Positions 1 through 5,150 are shown, counted from the stretch's first letter. The stretch is 8,450 bases of DNA from Candidatus Nitrosopumilus sp. (GCA_029864805.1 JAOTSS010000072.1:1-8450); one strand, 5' to 3'. Made by a program: numbers and translations. The notes: generated by a model from the sequence alone, not told the origin.

Positions 1-143
1 TTGATTCGCTTATTCTTTGGGTCTCCTTGTGGTTTTCCTTTTGTTTTAACCACATCACCATGAATGAAAATATAATGCCTAGAATTGCCTGTTTTATTTT
101 TGTAAAGAAATGCAGTTTTACTTGAGATATATCTAGTTGCCAT
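1..143 (-). CDS. N-terminal part of an unrecognised protein, cut by the window edge
   Basis: An open frame on the minus strand begins with ATG at 143 and runs off the window at base 1, giving 47 visible codons. The peptide begins MATRYISSKTAFLYKNKTGN and continues with alternating hydrophobic and polar residues (RHYIFIHGDVVKTKG) and a basic end. This suggests a small beta-rich domain, possibly SH3-like, at the N-terminus of a larger protein; that is inference. An earlier ATG at 159-161 is in another frame and soon hits a stop. GTGAG lies just before the start and an AT-rich TTATTTT about 30 nt upstream could be a TATA element. The gene lies on the same strand as, and downstream of, the structured RNA at 217-317, so the RNA could also be part of its leader. 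Coding status is likely but unproven because only 47 codons are visible. Confidence 0.55.
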   Translation of the reverse strand, partial: MATRYISSKTAFLYKNKTGNSRHYIFIHGDVVKTKGKPQGDPKNKRI

Positions 144-210
144 AACTCACTTTTTTCATAATTTAGTGGAAAATAAGCATTTGAAAAATATAATTCGTTA
201 TTGAGAAATT

Positions 211-216
211 AAAAAC
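211..216 (-). terminator. U-tract ending small RNA copy 1
   Basis: On the minus strand the RNA closing helix is followed at once by GTTTTT and, after AA, TTT. Archaeal RNA polymerase terminates on U-rich runs, so a transcript starting near 317 would plausibly end here. No comparable T-run follows the element on the plus strand, which supports the minus-strand reading. Confidence 0.5.
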
Positions 217-317
217 AACGAGAAATACGTGGAAAACCCACGGAACTAGAACCATTCCCTAACATGAATTGTTTTCCTAACCTGTCATTCTACGACGCAG
301 AACAACGGCTTCTCGTT
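217..317 (-). ncRNA. Putative structured small RNA, copy 1 (about 101 nt)
   Basis: Read on the minus strand, the RNA begins AACGAGAA (317-310) and ends UUCUCGUU (224-217), an 8-bp helix joining its two ends. Inside is hairpin P2: CCGUUGUUCU (308-299) pairs with AGAAUGAC-A-GG (291-281), with one bulged A at 283 and two tandem wobble pairs, around a seven-nt loop GCGUCGU. Further on come a weak hairpin (UUAGG with UCUAG, 262-246) and a firm one, CGUGG-GUUUU-CCACG (242-228). The result is a cloverleaf-like fold. A related copy at 2234-2333 keeps these elements with compensatory changes. A TATA box is centred 25 nt before the 5' end and a U-tract follows the 3' end. It is not a tRNA, 5S rRNA, SRP RNA or RNase P RNA that I recognise; its function is unknown. 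Confidence 0.75.
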
Positions 318-318
318 A

Positions 319-372
319 TAATGCGTACGTCAAAATAATATTTAAGAATGATCTCGATCTTAATTGATTCCA
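319..372 (-). promoter_or_regulatory. Archaeal promoter of small RNA copy 1
   Basis: On the minus strand TTAAATA (345-339) is centred 25 nt upstream of the RNA 5' end at 317, the usual archaeal TATA distance. The upstream bases ATCATTC could form a BRE or upstream element. The block GACGTA between TATA and start is shared with copy 2 (GACGTA there as well), and similarity between the two copies continues to about 372 and then stops. The whole transcription unit, promoter included, is therefore what is shared. Confidence 0.7.
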
Positions 373-398
373 AAAAATTGCATCTGTTAATTTTTGAA

Positions 399-407
399 TT
401 TAAAATA
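399..407 (+). promoter_or_regulatory. TATA box of the 71-aa zinc protein gene
   Basis: TTTAAAATA lies about 30 nt before the ATG at 433. Archaeal transcription would start at or just before the start codon, giving a leaderless or nearly leaderless mRNA. No Shine-Dalgarno sequence is visible. Confidence 0.55.
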
Positions 408-432
408 GTTCCTAGGCAGATTAACTATAGGA

Positions 433-648
433 ATGTCCCTAGAACAAAGATGTGAAACATGTGGCAGGCCAAAACTGTTGTATGCGAAAACCAACTTGGC
501 GATTTGCCCATACTGTGATCCCAGATGCGAACACTGCAATCATTTTAAAAAAGATCACATCTATGTTGGAAACAGCACCTGTCAACGGTGTGAAAAATGC
601 TCTCTGATATGGAAATGGAATACTGAATCATGGTATCTAAAACTATGA
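433..648 (+). CDS. Small cysteine-rich zinc-binding protein, 71 aa
   Basis: This 71-residue protein carries nine cysteines in close-set pairs: C7-x2-C10, C25-x2-C28, C32-x2-C35, and C50-x2-C53-x2-C56, with histidines at 34, 37 and 42. The pattern fits two zinc-ribbon or treble-clef knuckles. A Trp/Tyr-rich tail ends at residue 71. Such mini zinc proteins are common in thaumarchaea and usually lack an assigned role; nucleic-acid or protein binding is only a guess. The ATG at 433 follows a TATA box at 399-407, so the mRNA is probably leaderless. It lies divergent to the small RNA at 217-317 and about 100 bases before the GNAT gene, which has its own promoter. I do not recognise a named family. 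Confidence 0.75.
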   Translation: MSLEQRCETCGRPKLLYAKTNLAICPYCDPRCEHCNHFKKDHIYVGNSTCQRCEKCSLIWKWNTESWYLKL

Positions 649-718
649 GCACTAATTTGTTTTCATAAAAAACTGACAAAAATTATCATAATTTCATAAG
701 GTTGTTTGTTGAAAATAA

Positions 719-724
719 TTTAAA
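719..724 (+). promoter_or_regulatory. TATA box of the GNAT gene
   Basis: TTTAAA, within AATAATTTAAACG, lies 24 nt before the GTG start at 749. This is the expected distance for a leaderless archaeal transcript beginning at the start codon, and it supports the GTG choice. Confidence 0.55.
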
Positions 725-748
725 CGTCATAATCTGCTTGTTCTTTTT

Positions 749-1192
749 GTGGAATTGTTAATTCGAGAATTCACTCTTGACGGCATATCGTCAATTCTTA
801 ATTTATTGTATGATCTGGACAGGCCAAGACCTTTGGATGATGATGAGGCTGAGATATTCAAAAATAAGATCAGTGATTATTTTTTAGATTCTCAAAAGAA
901 TATCATCGTAGCACAGCAAGACACAAAAATTTTGGGGGTCGTTAGCATAATTTACCTACAAAGATTAAATCATGATAAAATTGAAATGTATATTCCAGAA
1001 TTAATAGTAGCAGAAAAACTTAGGTGTTTGGGTATTGGCAAAAAGTTGATACAATATTGTATGAAACTTGCAAAAAAGAAAAATTGTTACAGAATAAGAC
1101 TAGAATCAGGTAACTCTAGAAAAGATTCTCATAAATTCTATAAAAGTATGGGATTTGAACAATCAGCACGATTTTTTTCAAGGCATGTGTGA
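749..1192 (+). CDS. GNAT-family N-acetyltransferase, 147 aa
   Basis: GNAT enzymes move an acetyl group from acetyl-CoA to an amine; the acceptor here cannot be told from sequence. The length of 147 residues suits a single-domain member. The hallmark motif A is at residues 83-101: a hydrophobic strand (PELIVAE) followed by R92-C-L-G95-I-G97, the R-x-x-G-x-G/A pyrophosphate-binding loop, and then helix KKLIQYC. The C-terminal motif B region shows S127-HKFYKSMGF, with Tyr131 in the place often used as general acid. The start is GTG, just downstream of a well-placed TATA box, so the mRNA is probably leaderless. It stands alone between a small zinc protein and a methyltransferase and shares no promoter with either. 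Substrate candidates such as a protein N-terminus, an amino sugar or a polyamine are all open. Confidence 0.88.
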   Translation: MELLIREFTLDGISSILNLLYDLDRPRPLDDDEAEIFKNKISDYFLDSQKNIIVAQQDTKILGVVSIIYLQRLNHDKIEMYIPELIVAEKLRCLGIGKKLIQYCMKLAKKKNCYRIRLESGNSRKDSHKFYKSMGFEQSARFFSRHV

Positions 1193-1280
1193 TGACTCAC
1201 ACGAAAACATGGTTTTCTAAATGATGAAGATTCTTGAAGAATTACAATAGTCCTTTCATTTGATCAAAAATTCAAAAATA

Positions 1281-1294
1281 TTAAAAATATAAAA
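1281..1294 (+). promoter_or_regulatory. Probable TATA region of the methyltransferase gene
   Basis: TTAAAAATATAAAA is centred about 26 nt before an ATG at 1315 and about 45 nt before the methyltransferase ATG at 1334. Initiation near 1315 would leave a leader of roughly 19 nt that contains the tiny reading frame 1315-1344. Confidence 0.45.
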
Positions 1295-1333
1295 TGACTT
1301 TCTTGTTTGGAATAATGTGGATGTGGTATCTTA

Positions 1334-2077
1334 ATGGATGGTGATGCATGGAATGGCCTGTCTTCTGAATATGATGATAATGTTGAAAGAAATTTTGATC
1401 CTGTTATATCTGGTTATCTTTCAGAAGAAATTAAGATCACAAGTAACCTGTGTAGGAAAATTATCCAACCTGACATAAAATATACGATAATTGATATGGG
1501 TTCCGGCACTGGTAGGGTTTTGTTTGCGCTGCGTTCAATTCTGGGCACTTCTATATCTTATTGCGGTCTTGATGTGTCTCAATCTATGATACAATTATCA
1601 AAAAATAAACAATATGAAATGAAGGATCATGCTATTTCATTTCTAAACTATGATGCAACAAATCCTGCAATTGATGAACTCTTTGATGATGATTCTATAA
1701 AGATCACAATGTGTATGTACAATACGGTTGGGGTGATAGATGTCGCTAAAAGACATCAGTTCTTTGATAACATGATAAGGTTGGCAGGAAAAAATGGATT
1801 GGCGTTGATTTCTGCATTTAATGGGGACAATTTTTCTTTTGCTGCTCCAAAGATGTATGTTCCCATGGAAAAAATGATCAAACAAATTGATGTAGATTCA
1901 TTTGATGAGGAAAAATTGGCATTTAAGAATAAACTTGGATATTACAGTCAATGGTTTACAAAAGATCAACTGCTAGACTTACTGCGTTCAAATGTAAAGC
2001 CAATTCCTATCAATGTATCTTTGAACAAGCATGTACATACATTTGGACATATTTTCTCAAATCGTAGTGCTTCGTAA
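1334..2077 (+). CDS. Class I SAM-dependent methyltransferase, 247 aa
   Basis: The protein should transfer a methyl group from S-adenosylmethionine; the acceptor is unknown. The Rossmann-type core is clear. Motif I is at residues 52-64 (IIDMGSGTGRVLF, with the glycine-rich loop G56-S-G-T-G60). The acidic end of strand beta-2 is D80 in CGLDVSQSM, which would hold the ribose hydroxyls. Asp107 in NYDATN fits motif III, and the strand KITMCMYNTVGVI (123-135) sits where motif IV falls. GKNGLALIS (152-160) is the usual strand after motif IV. The N-terminal WNGLSSEYDDNV resembles the lead-in of small-molecule methyltransferases, which supports ATG 1334. The C-terminal 80 residues look family-specific and give no substrate clue. 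It is monocistronic, ends in a T-rich tract, and faces the small RNA copy at 2234-2333 tail to tail. Confidence 0.85.
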   Translation: MDGDAWNGLSSEYDDNVERNFDPVISGYLSEEIKITSNLCRKIIQPDIKYTIIDMGSGTGRVLFALRSILGTSISYCGLDVSQSMIQLSKNKQYEMKDHAISFLNYDATNPAIDELFDDDSIKITMCMYNTVGVIDVAKRHQFFDNMIRLAGKNGLALISAFNGDNFSFAAPKMYVPMEKMIKQIDVDSFDEEKLAFKNKLGYYSQWFTKDQLLDLLRSNVKPIPINVSLNKHVHTFGHIFSNRSAS

Positions 2078-2086
2078 TTTTTATTT
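2078..2086 (+). terminator. T-rich terminator after the methyltransferase
   Basis: The TAA stop is followed directly by TTTTTATTT, a U-tract of the kind at which archaeal RNA polymerase releases the transcript. There is no upstream GC hairpin, and none is required in archaea. Confidence 0.4.
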
Positions 2087-2233
2087 ACTGAGCAAATATT
2101 GCCCTTTTTCTAACATGATCGTATTTTCATTCTGAAGAATATTCAAATGTTTAAGAATATCTTACAAATGAGCCTTCTCAAAAACCATAATCAGATTAAT
2201 ATGTCTCAAATTTTTGTAATTTAGTTTTAAAAT

Positions 2234-2333
2234 AACGAGATACATGGAAAACACGTAAAACCAAGGACGTATTCCTAACATGATGTGCTTTCCAGACCGA
2301 TCATTCTACGACGCAGAACAATGGTTTCTCGTT
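2234..2333 (-). ncRNA. Putative structured small RNA, copy 2 (about 100 nt)
   Basis: This is the second copy of the RNA at 217-317, in the same orientation about 2.0 kb away. The minus-strand transcript begins AACGAGA (2333-2327) and ends UCUCGUU (2240-2234); an extra U-A pair just outside makes 8 bp. P2 is retained: ACCAUUGUUCU (2325-2315) pairs with AGAAUGAU-C-GGU (2307-2296), with the bulge at the same place and the same GCGUCGU loop. Compared with copy 1, G-C (306/284) has become A-U (2322/2300), a compensatory change. The 3' hairpin is UACGUG-UUUUC-CAUGUA (2257-2241), paired despite a different 5' arm. A 21-nt core (2301-2321) is identical to 285-305 in copy 1. No minus-strand gene follows, so this copy reads as a free-standing RNA rather than a leader. 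The 3' flank is UAUUUU. Confidence 0.75.
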
Positions 2334-2334
2334 A

Positions 2335-2388
2335 ATACGGCTACGTCTAAATCCTATTTAACAATGATCCCAATTCCTATTTGATTAT
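2335..2388 (-). promoter_or_regulatory. Archaeal promoter of small RNA copy 2
   Basis: TTAAATA (2361-2355, minus strand) is centred 25 nt from the RNA 5' end at 2333, exactly as in copy 1. ATCATTG precedes it and GACGTA lies between TATA and start. Similarity to the copy 1 promoter region continues to about 2388 and then fades. Confidence 0.7.
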
Positions 2389-2612
2389 TATTAAAAACTA
2401 TATCTTTATGATCTTATCTGAGTATGTTTTTAGCGAATTCTTTTTTTGGTTTTGCACTCTAGAAAAATACTTCCTGATATACATTTACAACATGTAATAA
2501 TTTTTAATTTTAATTAATATGACATAAAAAAAATTGATCGGTTGATCTTCTTAGTTTAGAACATTCTGAGTCTGATTTTTTCTAAAAATTTGTATTTTAA
2601 TAACTATCAATT
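2389..2612. other. AT-rich intergenic stretch without a recognisable gene
   Basis: Between the promoter of small RNA copy 2 and the promoter of the 43-aa zinc protein the DNA is very AT-rich, with several T-runs and one short interrupted repeat, GATC-GGTT-GATC, near 2537-2548. A 28-codon minus-strand frame (2398-2484) is too short and featureless to call. I see no tRNA, no C/D-box or H/ACA pattern and no transposon end. Confidence 0.4.
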
Positions 2613-2621
2613 TTTATTAAA
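2613..2621 (+). promoter_or_regulatory. TATA box of the 43-aa zinc protein gene
   Basis: TTTATTAAA lies about 22-30 nt before the ATG at 2643, the expected spacing for a leaderless archaeal mRNA. It helps show that the very short downstream frame is a real gene. Confidence 0.5.
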
Positions 2622-2642
2622 TGCAATTCTACTCAAAACATT

Positions 2643-2774
2643 ATGGCACAATGTTGTATTTGTAAACTTGTTCCAGGAACCCTGAAAATTACTGATGGTA
2701 ATCCTGCCTACAAAGGAAAACCGATTTGTAAAGAGTGTGCAGGGTATCGTAAATTACTCAAAGAAACTAAGTAG
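2643..2774 (+). CDS. Zinc-binding mini-protein, 43 aa
   Basis: This short complete frame runs from ATG at 2643 to TAG at 2772-2774. The 43-residue product begins MAQCCICKLVPGTLKI and has cysteines at 4, 5, 7, 29 and 32. C4-x2-C7 and C29-x2-C32 form a typical zinc-ribbon pair separated by a short beta segment (GNPAYKGKPI), and a basic helix (YRKLLKETK) closes the protein. It has its own TATA box and probably no leader. Its last eight bases overlap the end of the convergent 84-aa gene. The paired CxxC knuckles and the promoter are the evidence for coding; the function is unknown. Confidence 0.72.
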   Translation: MAQCCICKLVPGTLKITDGNPAYKGKPICKECAGYRKLLKETK

Positions 2775-3021
2775 GTTCTTCTGATTTTGTTTTGTTTTTA
2801 GCAGCCCACTCTTCATACATTTTGATTAATTCATCAACGTCTTTTCCTTCCTCAGAATAGGTGACTATCACTCCAAATGTTCCTTTTTTATCATGTCCTC
2901 GAGCAAAGTATCCCCAAAAAGAATCCGGTAATTTTGCAAAACTACTTGAATCATGTGATACTCCAATTAGGTTATTCCCTATCACTTCAACTACTTTTTT
3001 TGCATCGCCTTGTTCAATCAT
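2767..3021 (-). CDS. Conserved-looking hypothetical protein, 84 aa, end of the aspS cluster
   Basis: The 84-residue product starts MIEQGDAKKVVEVIGNNLIG and contains an aromatic central stretch (DSFWGYFARGHDKKGTFGVIVTYSEEG) and a charged C-terminal helix (VDELIKMYEEWAAKNKTK). No cysteines, signal peptide or membrane segment is visible. It looks like a small soluble alpha/beta protein; I do not recognise the family. The upstream in-frame codons contain a stop, so ATG 3021 is the first available start. It lies 45 bases after the zinc-ribbon gene on the same strand and could be cotranscribed with the aspS operon. Its 3' end overlaps the 43-aa zinc protein by 8 bases. Confidence 0.72.
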   Translation of the reverse strand: MIEQGDAKKVVEVIGNNLIGVSHDSSSFAKLPDSFWGYFARGHDKKGTFGVIVTYSEEGKDVDELIKMYEEWAAKNKTKSEEPT

Positions 3022-3066
3022 GGTTGACTACCCACTTGATGTAATGGAAATTTGAAATATTGTCCG

Positions 3067-3300
3067 TCAATTCACACCTTTTCTTCTGGTCATTTTTTCC
3101 CCTGTCAATACTATGCTATTCTTAAAATTCTCCAGTTTGGCATTCCTTTCGTCTTTTTCTGATTTTGCTAATTCACGGATAATGGTATCTTGAGAATCTA
3201 CAAAGTTTTCACATTTTTCACATAGCCACAATGTGACCTTTTCTGTTGTTTGAAATATGGGTAATCTCCTACCGTTGCATTGTTTACAGAATAATGGCAT
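3067..3300 (-). CDS. Zinc-ribbon protein downstream of aspS, 77 aa
   Basis: The N-terminal half is a zinc ribbon: C5-x2-C8-N-G-R-R...C27-x2-C30, with a hydrophobic strand VTLWL between the knuckles. This CxxC pair resembles the ribbon of TFIIS or RpoM-like proteins, but the catalytic hairpin of those factors is absent. The C-terminal half (about residues 35-77) is a charged helix with a basic tail (GEKMTRRKGVN). It may bind nucleic acid or ribosomes; that is inference. The start lies 16 bases after the aspS stop. A GAGGAG Shine-Dalgarno-like sequence overlaps the end of aspS about 12 bases before the ATG, which supports translation from a shared mRNA. Confidence 0.78.
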   Translation of the reverse strand: MPLFCKQCNGRRLPIFQTTEKVTLWLCEKCENFVDSQDTIIRELAKSEKDERNAKLENFKNSIVLTGEKMTRRKGVN

Positions 3301-3310
3301 GTTCTCTATG

Positions 3311-3316
3311 TCTCCT
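3311..3316 (-). promoter_or_regulatory. Shine-Dalgarno-like GAGGAG for the zinc-ribbon gene
   Basis: On the minus strand the aspS stop TAG is followed by AGAGGAGAC, a clear match to the anti-Shine-Dalgarno end of 16S rRNA, about 12 nt before the ATG at 3300. It sits inside the operon, in contrast to the leaderless first genes nearby. Confidence 0.5.
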
Positions 3317-4603
3317 CTATGGGCTTAACCTGTCTGGATCTCGTGGGTACAATACCACTTCACGAACATTATCTATTCCAATTAATGTGGTCATCAATCT
3401 GTCCAATCCCATTCCCCATCCGGAATGAGGCGGCATTCCCCAATCAAATGTCTTAAGATGGTCTGTGAATTGAGCAGGATCTAGGCCTTGTTCTTTTAAT
3501 CTCTCTTTTAGCATCTCTGGATTATGTAGTCTGGTTCCGCCTGATGACAATTCCAAAAATCCATACTGCAAATCAAATGAACGTGAAAGTGTTGCATCTT
3601 CATCCTTTTCTCTAATGTAAAATGGTTTTAGCTTCATCGGCCAGTCTATCAAAAAGAAAAATCCGGGATGATTTTTCCCTATAGTTCTGAGGTGTGAATC
3701 TAATAAATCATCACCAAATTCAACTTGCTCACCTTCCTTTTTCAATTCCTCAATACATTGAGTGTATGTTACTCGTTCAAATGGTGTTGTTGGTACCTCT
3801 ATTACGTGCTCTATTGCTTCTTGTTCTTTTTTGCAGTTTTCTGAAATGTCCTTGTAAACTGCTAACACTAATGATTCTAAAATATTCATGACATCGTTGT
3901 AATCCATGAATGCTGCTTCAATGTCAATACTGGTAAACTCAGTTAAGTGTCGTCCAGTGTGAGAATTTTCTGCTCTATAAAAGTTTGAAATCTCAAAGAC
4001 TCTTTCTAATCCCATTGTCATTTGTTCTTTGTACAATTGTGGACTTTGAGCAAGATATGCGGTCTTTCCAAAATAATCTAATGAAAATAAATCAGCTCCT
4101 CCTTCACTTGCACTACCAATAATTTTTGGCGTTGTAATTTCTAGGAATTTTTTCTCAGACAGGGTTTTTCTTAGCGATTGTAATACATGATGACGTAATT
4201 TGAAAATTGACGCCGTCTTTTGATTTCTCATATCTAGTGCACGATGATTCAATCTTGTGTCAATGTTGCTTTCCAATCTACCGATCGGATCTACTGGCAA
4301 CGGATGGATTGCTTTTCCTAAGACTTCAATTTCGTCAGCTTTAACCTCGAATGCAAAATCCCGAGCTTTGGTTTCTTGAACAATTCCCTTGACACTTACT
4401 ACGCTTTGACGATTTATCTCACCTAGGTTATCATTTAGTTCCCCTTTAACTATGACTTGAGAAATTCCTGAAACATCACGTAGTGTAATGAATGACATTT
4501 TTCCTAATTTTCGAAGATCTTCAATCCATCCACCCAGTACAACCGATTTGCCAATTAATTCTTCATTTAGTTCTGAAATATCGTGAGTTTTTACAAAAAC
4601 CAT
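3317..4603 (-). CDS. aspS: Aspartyl-tRNA synthetase, archaeal type, 428 aa
   Basis: The enzyme charges tRNA(Asp), and in non-discriminating forms also tRNA(Asn), with aspartate in the cytoplasm. The 428-residue length is normal for the compact archaeal/eukaryotic class without the bacterial insertion domain. Residues about 1-105 are the OB-fold anticodon-binding domain (VVLGGWIEDLRKLGKMSFITLRD). The class II catalytic core follows: motif 1 near LRHHVLQSLRKTL, motif 2 FRAENSHTGRHLTEFTSIDIE with the ATP-contacting Arg, and motif 3 GWGMGLDRLMTTLIG near the C-terminus. GGTRLHNPEML belongs to the active site. It starts 2 bases after the stop of the KH/zinc protein and has GAGGAT about 13 bases upstream, so the two are cotranscribed. 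Whether it is discriminating for tRNA(Asp) cannot be decided from the residues seen. Confidence 0.97.
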   Translation of the reverse strand: MVFVKTHDISELNEELIGKSVVLGGWIEDLRKLGKMSFITLRDVSGISQVIVKGELNDNLGEINRQSVVSVKGIVQETKARDFAFEVKADEIEVLGKAIHPLPVDPIGRLESNIDTRLNHRALDMRNQKTASIFKLRHHVLQSLRKTLSEKKFLEITTPKIIGSASEGGADLFSLDYFGKTAYLAQSPQLYKEQMTMGLERVFEISNFYRAENSHTGRHLTEFTSIDIEAAFMDYNDVMNILESLVLAVYKDISENCKKEQEAIEHVIEVPTTPFERVTYTQCIEELKKEGEQVEFGDDLLDSHLRTIGKNHPGFFFLIDWPMKLKPFYIREKDEDATLSRSFDLQYGFLELSSGGTRLHNPEMLKERLKEQGLDPAQFTDHLKTFDWGMPPHSGWGMGLDRLMTTLIGIDNVREVVLYPRDPDRLSP

Positions 4604-4605
4604 AC

Positions 4606-5118
4606 CTATCTTTTATCCTCAAATTCTATCTCAATGTCAAGGTTTCGGGCATTTTTGACAATTTGTACAACTTTTTGAGTATCAATTGGAAACTTTGGAG
4701 TCCATTTACCTGAAATTACAGCTTTGGTCTTTTGAACGCCACCTGGTGCCCAGACTGCATTAATTGATAGAATTTTTGTTGGAAAAAACAAGTCTTCTAT
4801 GAATCGTTTATCAGTTTCATCAGCTTCCACTAACCAAATTTTTCCCTTGAATTCATCTTGTAATGTTCGATATAGGGTGCGACTTTGTCTAATTATCATA
4901 ATGTCATTTTTGTCCAATGATAGTATGAAATTCCCGTTAAATTCCCTGCACGAATACAGTGTGAAATTATCTACTTCTTTGTTTGATTTGGAAATTTTTG
5001 CAAGATTCATTGATGCCTCGATGTCTGCTTTTGTTAATTCACCTGATTCAACCTTGCTTTCACACTTTGGACATAGTACTGAATTTTTTGCATCAAAGCC
5101 ACAAATTGGTAATTTCAT
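4606..5118 (-). CDS. Zinc-finger/KH-domain RNA-binding protein next to aspS, 170 aa
   Basis: It begins MKLPICGFDAKNSVLCPKCE, with Cys at 6, 16 and 19, a layout I know from archaeal proteins that combine a short zinc motif with a NusA-like KH domain and are annotated as transcription elongation factor NusA-like. The helix GELTKADIEASMNLAKI follows, then beta strands, then the KH-like segment DIMIIRQSRTLYRTLQDEFKGKIWLVE (about 72-98). The usual GxxG loop is replaced here by R-Q-S-R, so RNA binding may be weakened or altered. The C-terminal half (FFPTKILSINAVWAPGG...) matches the rest of that family. It is the first gene of the aspS operon, 2 bases from aspS, with an ATATAAAC TATA box upstream. 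An RNA or translation role is inferred from the family and the neighbour. Confidence 0.75.
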   Translation of the reverse strand: MKLPICGFDAKNSVLCPKCESKVESGELTKADIEASMNLAKISKSNKEVDNFTLYSCREFNGNFILSLDKNDIMIIRQSRTLYRTLQDEFKGKIWLVEADETDKRFIEDLFFPTKILSINAVWAPGGVQKTKAVISGKWTPKFPIDTQKVVQIVKNARNLDIEIEFEDKR

Positions 5119-5150
5119 TTGAATCGACTTTTTTTTATTCTGATAATGTT

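Noticed and set aside
217..317. tRNA, 5S rRNA, H/ACA or C/D-box RNA reading of the repeated element
   Set aside because: The fold is cloverleaf-like, but there is no T-loop consensus, no anticodon arm of proper size and no CCA context. The 5S loop motifs are absent. No terminal ACA box and no matching RTGATGA and CTGA boxes were found.
1643..1885. Open frame antisense to the methyltransferase
   Set aside because: It overlaps the conserved core of the methyltransferase, has no start signals and no recognisable motif.
211..2388. Insertion sequence or composite transposon with the two repeats as ends
   Set aside because: There is no transposase, target duplication or terminal inverted repeat, and the copies are clearly diverged while keeping promoter and helices.
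2398..2484. 28-codon minus-strand frame with a basic product
   Set aside because: It is very short, has no motif and lies in AT-rich DNA where chance frames are common; the TATA-like upstream sequence is not specific there.
2526..2585. Possible small RNA with the GATC repeat and a T-run
   Set aside because: No stable helix, no consistent box motifs and no promoter at a fixed distance could be identified.
3694..3891. Open frame on the plus strand opposite aspS
   Set aside because: It lies wholly antisense to a well-supported synthetase gene and its product is low-complexity and Leu-rich, as expected for an antisense shadow.
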